In this document: positions 10,364 through 20,229 of the stretch, in pieces
How the letters are laid out: each line of letters begins with the position of its first letter
Position numbering within the stretch: the first letter of the stretch is position 1
Source of the DNA: Procambarus clarkii
Lineage: Eukaryota > Arthropoda > Malacostraca > Decapoda > Cambaridae
DNA length: 64,000 nt
NCBI RefSeq assembly: GCF_040958095.1
Contig: NC_091160.1
Location: forward strand, 38,628,559-38,692,558
Direction of reading: 5' to 3'
Notes under the pieces: generated by a model
What the model was told of the DNA's origin: nothing
The model's input: the letters and a program-made list of their open reading frames with translations, nothing else
Databases searched by the model: none
Position numbers and translations under genes: made by a program

Positions 10364-10499
10364 TGGGTACCTGGATGTTAAACTATTTAGTGGGTCGTAT
10401 TCCGAGGAAAATTAGGATTAAGGACTTTCTCCAAAACACTATGCGAGCTGGTGGCTGTACAAGAATGTAAGAACTCTTGTATATATAAATAATAATAAT

Positions 10500-10925
10500 A
10501 ATACAAAAGCCCTGGATACTAATGCATAATATCGAATCTTTGATATACTGTAAATCCAAGGATACTGAATTTACCATTCAGGTATAATCGGGATACTTTT
10601 TGTTTTTAATAATCACTAATGTTTAATACATTCCTAAATCGCCCCCTCCCCCCACACAGCCCACAACATTACCGTGCCTGTGAGTGCCAACCTGTGCCGC
10701 CCGAGGCTCCACCAACACTCCTCACACTACACTGAAAATGTAAACAATAACATCCTCACAAGTGTCACGGCCCACTATCCCTTGTCTAGCAAAAAAAACT
10801 AATTAAACGAAAAATCAAAATGTTTATTCAAGAAAAAGTATATACATGGTAGATGAGTTACAAACATAACATTGGATTTATAAATCTCGAACCCATTGTT
10901 GATGTGACGACTTATACTGAATTTT
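10500..10925. other. intergenic with a GC-rich patch
   Basis: At 10630-10740 there is a C-rich stretch with a CCGCCCGAGGC block that differs from the AT-rich surroundings. On the minus strand it could be an untranslated first exon of TMEM127, but no motif proves it. Confidence 0.25.
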
Positions 10926-10929
10926 GTAA

Positions 10930-11040
10930 CTAGCTCATCAAGATTGAAATTGAAATTGAAATAAGTTTATTGAGGTAAAATACACACAAAGGGATAAGGT
11001 AGCTCAAGCTATTCTCACCCCATTCAGTACAACGTGTTAA
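10930..11040 (-). mobile_element. LINE 3' tail, 'TTTATTGAG..AAAGGGATA' family
   Basis: Plus strand 'aagtttattgaggtaaaatacac..aaagggataaggtagctcaagctattctc' is the reverse complement of a retroelement 3' end with an AATAAA-type signal. It resembles the copies at 11975 and 15580. Confidence 0.55.
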
Positions 11041-11479
11041 TATATACATAGACACACATCACAAATAAACATATTACCAAACATTCTGAGAGGTATGTAT
11101 ATGTTTATATACATTTCCTCCTTCACAAGTAGTATGGTATCAGACGTACACACAAATCTCATCAAGATTGTAACTTGCTTAGCTAAATAAATTGTGGGGT
11201 TCAGTCCCTGAGCCCATTATGTGCCTCTGTAACCCTTTCCACTACCGCCCACTAGATGGGTATGGGGTGCATAATAAATGAACTAAACTAACTCACTATA
11301 GATAGAGCTATCACATACAATAAATACCTAAAGCCACTAATACGCACAGCGTTTGGTCAACAACCAGTATTGTTTGAAAATAGCAAGACATGGGTTGACA
11401 TTTAGATTGTAAGGTAGGTTAATTACATGGAATTTATTAGGTAGGTAAAATGATTCTCTGTTTTTGTTTAAACTCCAGT

Positions 11480-11965
11480 TAAATCACTACCTTCTTTTTC
11501 CTTAAAGTCAAAGGCACGCTTGATTATTCCTATAGTTTGGTTAGTTTTTTTTAACTGCTGATCCTACCTGTTGTGTAATTTTCATTGAATGGTGGATTTT
11601 GTCTTCAAGGTTCTTTTCTTCATCAATCTGCTGGAGGATAATCTTATTAATTTGGTAATTGTGACGTGGAATGTTATGCCCCACATGCAAAGTCTTGCAT
11701 TTTTCGATATTAAAAAACATTTGCCAGTCTGCCGACCATTTGTGGTGTTCATGTAGATTTTTATAAGGTTTCAATAGCATTTTAATTTCCCACTTTACCA
11801 TAAATCTTAGCGTCATCTGGAAATTTGACGATGTAGTTTGTAATATTCTCATTTATATCATTGATGGTTATGACAAAAGTAATTGGTCCCAAAATGGACC
11901 CCTGTGGTGCCTCAGTCACCTCATTTCTCCAATCAGATTCATTCTCATTTTACCAAAACCCAAGG
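11480..11965 (-). pseudogene. CR1-like LINE reverse transcriptase fragment
   Basis: The minus strand encodes EAPQGSILGPI-like residues (RT motif region) at about 11945-11880 and then WSADWQMFFNIEKCKTLHVG with HNYQIN, as in invertebrate CR1/jockey ORF2 downstream of the FADD motif. The frame is interrupted by stops and shifts, so it is dead. Confidence 0.72.
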
Positions 11966-11972
11966 TTCAAGT

Positions 11973-12146
11973 TCAAGTACGTTTATTGAGACAATAAAAT
12001 ACATCTCAAAGGGATAGAGTAACTTAGGCTATTTCTGCTTTCCTCTACTTCAAGTCCCTCAAGGGGCGCACAAATCCAGTGAGTACAAATCCACAAATCC
12101 CAGTACAAGAATCACATTTCATATAGCAGGTTAATATAGTAAACAC
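11973..12146 (-). mobile_element. LINE 3' UTR copy A, inverted relative to copy B
   Basis: About 170 bp containing CAAGTTCAAGTACGTTTATT and CCCTCAAGGGGCGCACA. It is the near-exact reverse complement of 15585-15765, where the end reads CAATAAACGTACTTGAACTTG. Together they frame the LINE mosaic as an inverted pair about 3.4 kb apart. Confidence 0.8.
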
Positions 12147-12560
12147 AGCATATAAGTGTTACACTCTTGGGGTAAAATGCTTGTAGCTCTTAAATATACC
12201 ATTAATGAAAATAAAATTCAGCTTCAGATAGACAATGTTAACGTCAGCAATAAAAATGATGGAAAGTTCCTTGGCCTATACATAGACAAGAGACTCAACT
12301 TCAGCACCCATATACAACACATAACCAAAAAAGTTTAACAAACTATCGGTATACTTTCTAAAATCACATATTATGTTCCAAACTCTGCTCTCCTCTCGTG
12401 ATACTACACGCTAATCTATCCCCTATCTTACATACGGTATCTGTGCATGCTTGGGGTTCTACCACTGCAACCTCAAGCCCATCATCACCCAATAAAAATC
12501 TGCCATCAGACTACTACGGGAGCCAGTAGCACATGGACTCTCACCCTGTCCATGGAGGAC
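12147..12560 (+). pseudogene. LINE reverse transcriptase C-terminal fragment (second family)
   Basis: The plus strand encodes NDGKFLGLYIDKRLNFSTHI-like residues, then after frameshifts a stretch equivalent to 'LLSS..YTLIYPILHTVSVHAWGS' and 'IRLL'. This matches the thumb region of non-LTR RT proteins. Frames are broken several times. It lies head-to-head with the 3' UTR copy at 11973. Confidence 0.7.
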
Positions 12561-12664
12561 AGAAGAAAATGTATGTATGGTGGTTAACATTGTAAATGTG
12601 TGGCTACCTCTGTGGTAGAAAATAATAATAATAAAAAAAATACTTTCCACAGCATGCCATTCCT

Positions 12665-13795
12665 TCAGAGGTTGTAATAAGAACATAAGAACAAAGGTAA
12701 CTGCAAGAGGCCTATTGGCCTATACGAGGCAGCTCCTATTTGTAACCACCCACTCCCACTCCAGTCCCAACATGTCCAACCCACGTTTGAAACAATCGAG
12801 GGACCCCACCTCCACCACGTTACGCGGTAATTGGTTCCACAAATCAACAACCCTGTTACCGAACCAGTATTTACCCAAGTCTTTCCTAAATCTAAACTTA
12901 TCCAATTTATACCCATTGTTCCGTGTTCTGTCTTGCGTTGATACTTTTAATACCCTATTAATATTCGCTTTGTTATGTCCATTCATCCACTTGTTTTGAT
13001 CATCACGCATCGCTCCTGTGCCAGGTAAGTCCACTACGGGCTCACCATAGCCCGTGCTACTTGGAGCTTGTTCCGAGTAGCTGAATCTATAACAACAACA
13101 ACAACAACATCCACTTGTAAACTTCTATCATGTCACCCCTAACTCTTCGCCTTTCCAGTGAATACAATTTAAACTTTGTTAATCTCTCTTCATATGACAG
13201 GTTTCTAATTTGGGGGAATTAACTTAGTCATCCTACGCTGGACACGTTCAAGTGAATTTATATCCATTCTATAATACGGCGACCAAAACTGAACTGCATA
13301 ATCTAAATGGGGCCTAACCAGAGCAAGATATAGCTGAAGAACCACACCAGGTGTCTTGTTACTAACACGTCGATTAATAAATCCCAGTGTCCTATTTGCC
13401 TTATTACGAATATTCATGCATTGATCCTTTGGTTTTAAATTCTTACTTATCATAACTCCCAGATCCCTTTCGCAATCCGACTTCGCAATCTCAACACATT
13501 TAGTTCGTATCTTGTAACTCTATCATCATTACCTAGCCTCAAAAGTTTATATTTATCAGCATTAAACTGCATCTGCCAATCTTTTGACCATCTCAAAACC
13601 CTATTTAGATCGACTAGAAGTGACAGTGAGTCTTCTTCTGTGTTAATTTTCCTACCGATTTTTGTATCATCGGCAAATTTGCAAATGTTGCTACTCAAAC
13701 CTGAATCTAAATCATTTATATATAACTAACCCATTTATACTAACTCTCTGTTTTCTTTGGTATAGCCATGCCCTAATCGAGGTGTATTAACAGGA
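12665..13795 (-). pseudogene. CR1/jockey-like LINE ORF2 3' half, degenerate
   Basis: From high to low coordinates the minus strand encodes CKFADDTKI (catalytic FADD motif, about 13690), WSKDWQMQFNADKYK, then after a shift LVRPHLDYAVQFWSPYY and LERVQRRMTKLIP, and finally DRTRNNGYKLDKF, YWFGNRVVDLWNQLP and a 3' UTR ending near 12665 (AGAGGCCTATTGGCC). Compared with the copy at 15045-15490 it lacks the GVPQGS region. A 'GGCTCACCATAG' repeat (13027-13108) is inserted in it. Confidence 0.85.
13027..13108 (+). repeat. dispersed 'GGCTCACCATAG' repeat, copy 2, nested in LINE
   Basis: The core matches 5783-5860 and ends with (AAC)n. It interrupts the LINE coding sequence, so it is younger than that LINE. 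Confidence 0.65.
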
Positions 13796-14239
13796 TTACA
13801 GGAAGTAGTCAAATCTGGTAAAAAAAAAATACCCGTTTCTTTATGGACAATAGAGGAGCGTTGGAGTCTTTAGATAGCAGACGATCAGTATACGAGAATA
13901 TTACGATTGAGTGTAGAGAGAATGTTAAGACATTAGGAAAAATGGGTATAAAGCAAGATTCATGTGAATCCCTTCACATGTGGGAACACTGATGAATGAG
14001 GCGGGTGATGAGATAAGCGAAGTGAGCCTCGGACAGAAAAGTTTACTTGGAAGGATTCAATTTACAAGATATTAAGAGAGGAGGATCCAAATATATCTGG
14101 CGATACGGTGTTGATGTTAGTGAAAAAGATAAGAAGTGTAAATTATGAAGCATGCCGCACGCCTACACCTTAGATAATTATGTATTACTGTCAACTTATT
14201 GATAAGATAAGTTGGTTCCAAGGGGTGGTAATAGGGGAC

Positions 14240-14830
14240 AAGCTCCCATGACCTATAAAAAGCTCCCATACGGCGTGCGTCTCAAATAGCCTCTGACAAC
14301 CAAGTCCAACTCCTGGCCTGCACGGGTGGATTAGTCTTTAAGTCCGGCGGAACTGCTTTTACTGACAGGTGTATATATGCGGACTTGAAGGGGCGAGGAC
14401 GTGCCTCTGGCGCCTTAAAACCAGCTGCTCCGGGTAGATGGGACTCGATAGCCTGGGAAGGCAGCCCATCTTGGGGAAGGGAAACCCTTATTTTAAACCT
14501 CCGCTGCCTTGCGGCCATACCCTTTTTTTGGGAAAGGCTTCAGGAGACAACCTCGAGGAAAAATCCGGAGTTGGAGCCCCTAAGGCAGTTCGTTGTTGAC
14601 TTCGACCTCGTTCTGGCAGCTCCTGCGACGGTGCTGGAACCATGTGTATTGGCCTTTGCCTTTCCATTGGATAATTTCAGCAACGTGGAGAGAGGGGACC
14701 TGCTGCATGGGTAACAGCTTCTCCTCCATATCTACCTACCCAAGTTTTGCGCCCTGGAGAGGACACTCCAGCCTTGACAACCAGAGCGCATCTCCATAGT
14801 CTCCCGAGACTGAAAGATGCCTACTATAGT
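14240..14830 (+). repeat. GC-richer unidentified interspersed sequence
   Basis: About 600 bp of GC-richer sequence with an open plus-strand stretch at 14385-14714 and a possible open minus stretch. It ends with a 'tctcccgagactgaaagatgcc' type border. I do not recognise a protein domain. Its base composition and sharp borders between LINE pieces suggest an inserted repeat rather than a gene. Confidence 0.4.
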
Positions 14831-15044
14831 ATTGATAAGTATAGGAATAAGGAAAGAAGTAATGACATCTCGCTTAATGCAGGTCGGCGTTCAATCCCCG
14901 ACCGTCTAAGTGGTTGGACACCGTTCCTTTCCCCCGTTCCATCCCAAATCCTTATCCTGATCCCCTTCAAAGTGCTATATACTCGTAACGGCTTGGCGCT
15001 TTCCCCTGATAGTTCCCTTACTAGATCCTTTTCACAATCTCAAC

Positions 15045-15490
15045 ACTATCTAGCTCGTATCTTGTAACTCTATCACCATTACTTAACCTCAAAACATTTA
15101 TCAGCATTAAACTGCATCTGCCAATCTTTTGACCATTTCAAACCCCTATTTAGATCGGCTTGAAGTGATAATGAGTCTTTTTCCGTGTTTATATCTCTGC
15201 CGATTTTTGTATCATCGGCAAATTTACAAAATGTTGCTACTCGAACCTGAATCTAAATCATTTATATATATTATAAACAACAGAGGTCCCAGGACAGAGC
15301 CTTGAGGCACTCCACTTACAACATTTTCCCAGTCTGACTTAAACCCATTTATATTAGCTCTATGTTTCCTTTGGTAAATGGCCATGCCCTAATCCAACTT
15401 AATATAGTACCTCCAATACCATGAGCCTCTATCTTTTTAATCAGTCTTTCATGTGGCACTGTATCAAAAGCTTTGATTATGATAAAGTGC
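15045..15490 (-). pseudogene. CR1/jockey-like LINE RT core fragment
   Basis: The minus strand encodes KAFDTVPHERLIKKIE-type sequence, [17 protein letters not shown] sequence near 15305, and FADDTKI near 15210. Short frames are separated by shifts. It is the same family as 12665-13795 and retains the central region missing there. Confidence 0.8.
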
Positions 15491-15584
15491 TGTTGATGCA
15501 ATCTTGATAAAAAGATTATGGGTGTATTACATCTGTCAAGGAAGAGTTACGAAGAAGGAAGAGTGTAGCACGTATATGCTATGT

Positions 15585-15768
15585 TTACTATATTAACCTG
15601 CAATGTTAAATGTGATTCTTGTACTGGGATTTGTGGATTTGTACTCACTGGAATTGTGCGCCCCTTGAGGGACTTGAAGTAGAGGAGAGTAGAAATAGCC
15701 TAAGCTACTCTATCCTTTTGAGATGTATTTTATTGTCTCAATAAACGTACTTGAACTTGAACATGGTT
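15585..15768 (+). mobile_element. LINE 3' UTR copy B
   Basis: Inverted partner of 11973-12146. It ends CTCAATAAACGTACTTGAACTTG, with AATAAA near the terminus. Confidence 0.8.
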
Positions 15769-15945
15769 GTTGATTTGTGGAACCAATTACTGAGTAACAT
15801 AATATAAGTTGGATCCCTTGATTGTTTCAAGCGTAGGTTAGATATATATATATGAATGAGATTGGGTTGTTATAAGTAGGAGCTGCCTCGTATGTGCATA
15901 TAGGCCTTCTGCAGTTACCTTCATTCTTATGTTCTTAAACTATAT
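15769..15945 (+). pseudogene. LINE ORF2 extreme C-terminus and 3' UTR
   Basis: The plus strand encodes VVDLWNQLLSN and GSLDCFKRRLD, the counterpart of the NQLP..DCFKRGLD end seen on the minus strand at 12.8 kb. It is followed by the same AGGCCTTCTGCAGTTACC end in opposite orientation. Confidence 0.75.
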
Positions 15946-15959
15946 CCACCGGAAGTCAT

Positions 15960-16195
15960 TTGTCTGAGTAGCTGTTACCGTTTTAAAAAATGTGAGCATG
16001 TTTGTAAGGCAGGATCTGTTTTTTAACAAACCCATGCTCGCTGTGAGATGGATTCCTTCCCTTAGGATTCTTCTTTTAACAGAAAACTACCTTCCGGTCA
16101 CCTTGATATCACAAATCTGCAAGCTAATGGAGAGAATCCTAAGGGAGGGAATCATTCATTCATTGAAAGGAGGGAATGTTTGATCCTAATATCCG
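15960..16195. pseudogene. rearranged LINE RT pieces
   Basis: The plus strand contains LISQICKLMERILREGIIHS-like residues (16105-16160). The flanking minus-strand stretch 'cccttaggattctt' and plus-strand 'gaatcctaaggga' form a local inverted repeat, so this is a scrambled fragment of the LINE family at 20-21 kb. Confidence 0.6.
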
Positions 16196-16414
16196 AGAAA
16201 TAGTGTACCATTTTTTTTTTTTTATGTTACCTCTATTTTCATAGTAGATTGTCTTGGCTTGGTTTTTGTAATCTCTCTTCTTCCTCAGCGTGTTTCTTGG
16301 CCTAACCAACTCCTTTGTTCCCATTATATACTCTAGGATGATAATGCAGCGGTCGCTGTAACTGGTTTATATTGTGTAATACATTATGTATTATTTCGTG
16401 GCATTTAATTACTT

Positions 16415-16507
16415 TAAATCTCGCGCGTGTGACGTCACGCCAGCTGACATAAACAAGGGAGTGGACGGCGATGGCTTGCGGAGTAATGGCGTCGTCTACT
16501 TGAACGG
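16415..16507 (+). promoter_or_regulatory. AMBRA1: candidate AMBRA1 promoter and untranslated first exon with CRE palindrome
   Basis: An isolated CpG-rich patch in AT-rich DNA contains TCGCGCG and the perfect full CRE palindrome TGACGTCA (16430-16437). It is followed by CGCCAGCTGAC and a possible donor CGG|GTAAAA at 16508. The first AMBRA1 coding exon has an acceptor-like TTACCATATAG right before its ATG, so an upstream untranslated exon is expected, and this is the best candidate in 15 kb. A 10-codon upstream ORF (ATG 16471 to TGA 16503) would lie in the leader. Transcript data are not available. Confidence 0.4.
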
Positions 16508-17430
16508 GTAAAATGCAATATTTCGTGTATTTTGGGATAGTAGAGGTAATGAGGTGGTGGCGTGGGTGCACCAGAGCCTCGTTGCTGACGAGGGGGGTGG
16601 ATGAAACCTGTAGTTGGCCAGGAATAAGGAGAGTGGGTAGGTTCTTGTGTGTGTTTACATGGTGGGTGGAGGGATGTGTAGGGTGTGCGGGGGTGAGGCT
16701 GTGCCCTGGCCACACTCCCAGCCTCCTGGCCACACTCTGGGGGCCACAGGTAATATCTGGGTGGCCACCTGTGTGGGGTTTTGACATGGCGTGCGTCGTT
16801 AATGATGTATGACCAGCAGCCGTCAAGGAAACACATCGGCCCTGCGGCTTGTGCTCTTGTCTTAATGCATCACTTAAGAGTTATTTTCATCTCGTGAAGG
16901 ATAATATTTATGTTGTTTATATATTGAGCAGCATCTAAGATTATCAAGTATATAGGTCACTTCATACATAGACTCGAGGTGGTTTGCATAGGCCTTCTGA
17001 TTTATAAACCTATCTTAACCCAAAACATGAATCCAACAAGAGATGCCAGACCAGTGAGATACTTTTCAAGACACTCATGGTGGAATGTTGCACAATAACA
17101 ACCTTATTCAAAGCTGGAGAAATTATTGACGTGGAGAATGTGCAAAGGTTTTCACTGCTAGAATCAACTCAATAAAACATCTAAATTATTGGGACTGCTT
17201 AAATTTTTAAAATCTGTATTTCTAGAGTGTTGGCGGGAGAAATACATAATTTACACTTGAAAATATAAAAGGAACTGGTTCTAAACCTGCACACTAAAAT
17301 AACTCCACACGCAACTGTGAGGTATGGCAGGAAGTGCAAAGTAGCTATGTTGAAATACAGATGTGCAATAAATATGCTGAGAGAGAATTCTATCAATATC
17401 AAGAGCCCAAGACATTAATACTCACTTTTA
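16508..17430. other. putative AMBRA1 intron 1 start, GC-richer then AT-rich
   Basis: The G/T-rich plus strand to about 16810 is compatible with the 3' shore of a promoter CpG patch. 16860-17430 has no recognised feature. Confidence 0.35.
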
Positions 17431-18320
17431 TTAACACTTTCAGCCTCCCGGCGAAGGTAAAAAAAAAAACGTATGTGCTCCCGGCGTTTTGCCGCGTAAG
17501 CGTAAAAACAAAAATGTGTATACTCTTTTTACTCTCCTGACCTTAGTTCTCGAGCTACGTATTTCATTTTGGTACCAACGTGTTCGCAATAAAATTCTCT
17601 AGAAGAATATCAGTAAAAAAGTCACGAAACGTATAGGGATACCAGCACCAAATAAATAACTACGAAGATGACTCTCCGTGAGCGCCCAACAGCAACAAAA
17701 TGTTTTTACTCTTGGGATTGTTATCACCTCCACACTTGTCCTACAGTGTTAATTTTGGTATCAATGGACTCGCAATGAAATTCCCAACACGGTGATATGA
17801 ATATAAGCGTAGAATAATGATTATGGCCCGCCTGCAAGAGTGTGGGAAGTGGTGAAATTGTTACCCGGTATCGGTGACGGGACGACGCACGGCGCTTTGA
17901 AAGTTTATACTTATTTCACTCATGACATTATTATTCTATGTACGTCATTCATTTTTGTGTCAATGTGTTCGCAATAGAATGTTCTATGAGCCCGTATGTA
18001 AAAAAGATCAACAAAGCGTAAGATAGAATAGCGCCAAATATAAAATAACGCTGGAACATATCAGTGAGAGTCAAACACACACGAAATGTTTTTACTTTTG
18101 TTATGTTTGTGAACTTTTCATGAACTTATTGTACCATGCAACCTATTGGTGAGAAAGAGAGCCTCATGGCACGCAGTTTGAAACAAACCCAAAGTAAATC
18201 GGATAAAAATTGAATTTTATACAAATATTTTAAAAGAGGACATAAATTTATGTCCACTTAGCGGGAGCGGGTAGGCGAAACAGGACGCCGGGAGGAGTCC
18301 TGATCCGCAGAAAGTGTTAA
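17431..18320. mobile_element. piggyBac-like non-autonomous element, copy 1
   Basis: Begins TTAACACTTTC and ends GAAAGTGTTAA, a perfect 11-bp inverted repeat whose outer TTAA fits piggyBac target duplication. The interior is homologous to 57611-58679 in reverse orientation. No transposase frame is seen. About 890 bp. Confidence 0.72.
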
Positions 18321-18329
18321 GCATAAAGG

Positions 18330-18520
18330 ACATACCTAGCTGACCTCTCAGGGTGTTCAAAAGAGAATTTGAGAAACGCCTCCAATTGATACTAAAGGCT
18401 ACAGGGAGCTGTGTCCAACAGCCTGGTTGACCAGACTACCAACTAGGAGGCATGGTCAGAGACCAGGCTGCAGGGATGTTCATCTTCAGAGCCAACACAA
18501 GGTAAATGTAAGGTAAGGTA
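18330..18520 (+). pseudogene. LINE C-terminal fragment
   Basis: The stretch 'cagggtgttcaaaagagaatttgag' to 'cagcctggttgaccagactaccaac' corresponds to a recurrent decapod LINE 3' coding end (QPGWTTRLP-like). It is short and broken. Confidence 0.5.
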
Positions 18521-18642
18521 TGATAATGTTTGAAGCATTGTATCATGTGGGTGTACAAAAGTTACAAAATAAAAACTATTGCTTCACTTTTAATTTCAAT
18601 TTCTGAACCAACCAGTGTGACCATACTCTGGTTATTTTTTTT

Positions 18643-18903
18643 TGTTTAATACAAGAGTTCTTACATTCTTGTACAGCCACTAGCACGTATAGCGTTTCGG
18701 GCAAGTTCTTAATCCTAATTTTCCCCGGAATAAGACCCGCCAAATCGTTTAACAACCAGGTGCCCATTCACTACTTGGTGAACAAAGGCTACAGTTAACT
18801 ATTGGCGCCTAGTTAATCCTCCCCGGCTAGAATGCGAACCCAGGCCAAAGCGCTCGTACAGTCGCCGGGCGGGTGTGTTACCACTATGCCACTGGGACTG
18901 CTA
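18643..18903 (-). mobile_element. tRNA-derived SINE (family 2), well preserved
   Basis: Minus strand: A-box region GTCCCAGTGGCATAGTGGTAA, B-box GGTTCGCATTC, body with GGGCACCTGGTTGTTAAACG and CGGGTCTTATTCCGGGG, and end TGTACAAGAATGTAAGAACT. It is the clearest of the three family-2 copies. Confidence 0.88.
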
Positions 18904-19146
18904 ATAAATAATGTTATCATAATTGTCGGATCATGGAAGTACTGTACCATTTTTATAATTATGTAAAATTTGTGTTTTCATTTGTGATTAAATTAGTGTC
19001 TGAAATAAGATGTGCAGCCAGTATCATTTATTAGTTGAGTTGGAAGTTGTTAAGCCTGCTCCAATAAACCTAACCTCTGAATAGGTCCCCCCCCACCCTC
19101 AAAAATATCCAGTGATATTTTTGTTTATTAGTGATGGATTAGTGAT

Positions 19147-19386
19147 GGCCAGATTCACGAGAACACTTACGAACTTTTCTCAATCTTTGGTGGCTTTGTT
19201 TCCAATTATTAAACAGTTAATGAGCTCTGAAGCACCAGGAGGCTGTTTTTAACAATAACAACAGTTGAATGGGAAGTTTTCATGCATGTAAACTGTTTAA
19301 TAAATGTAACCAAAGCCGTCAAAAGATTGAGGAAAGATGTACACGTTCGTAAGTGCTTGCGTAAGTGCTCTCGTGAATCTAGCCCC
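19147..19386. mobile_element. short MITE with long inverted termini
   Basis: The left arm (CCAGATTCACGAGAACACTT..) and right arm (..GTGCTCTCGTGAATCTAGCC) are inverted repeats of about 70 bp around a core of about 100 bp. Total about 240 bp, non-coding. Confidence 0.75.
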
Positions 19387-20225
19387 AAAGCATTTGGCTC
19401 CTAAGACTGATTCATTTTTCACGATGCTTTATAATTTCAGGCATATTTTAAGTATTTTCTTCATGTAGACAATATTAATTATAGTGATTACACAAATTGA
19501 TGATACAGCTGCTGACCATTTTCTGTATTCCCATTTCTTATGATAACTACAGTGGTACTGCACCCAGTAAATGTTATTTAAGTACATGCAGTACTTAAAA
19601 GTGCAAAACCAATGTTCCATAATTCTTATTGGGGCCTATACAAAAGCCCCTGCCATCAGGCCCTATTTAGTTTTTAGAAATAGAAAGTAACTGAACTAAT
19701 CTAACAAACTTAGCCTAATGGAGGTATTTGATCAGTGCACTGTACTTGTATACTCTTCACACAGTCCTGTACAGTATTAGGTTAACATAGACTTGGCATA
19801 AGTTTATATATTTCATGCTTGTTTTCCCTGGTATTTGGTTAAATGTACAGGATAAGAGCTATGAAATTATATCCCAGCTTCCCTATAATTTTTTGTCATA
19901 AATTTCTGAAGCTTCGAGTGCTGTTGGCAGGGTTACATTTTTGCATTATTCTGTATCAAAATTTAGGTTAACTAATTTGCTGCTGTAAACTGCCTCAATA
20001 TCTGCTGCATTGCAACCTTGTACTTCAGTGAAGGAAGTGGCTGCAATTGAATTTCTTTCCTTATGCTGTGGTACAGCAATGTACAGCAAGCAGATTCATA
20101 AAACCAAAATTTACCTGTATTTGCCCGAGGGGAAACCACCTCCTTCATGGCCTCAATGAGGACAGGAAGCCAGCAGCTTGTCAGTGATCATACAATTTTT
20201 CTAATGATTTATCCAGCTTGATTTT
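19387..20225. other. intergenic, nothing recognised except a repeat fragment
   Basis: AT-rich. 20110-20180 carries the 'tgtatttgcccgaggg..atgaggacaggaagcc' dispersed repeat also seen at 9750 and 6060. No genes seen. Confidence 0.55.
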
Positions 20226-20229
20226 AATC

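Larger units (their letters stand above)
9821..10490 (+). mobile_element. tRNA-derived SINE (family 2) split by an inserted foldback element
   Basis: The left half (9821-9959) has the A box GTGGCGCAGTGGTAA, the B box and the body up to TGGGTACC. The right half (10364-10490) resumes at TGGGTACC and continues through CGTATTCCGAGGAAAATTA to TACAAGAATG. Removing 9960-10363 plus one copy of TGGGTACC restores a normal family-2 SINE of about 270 bp. Confidence 0.82.
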
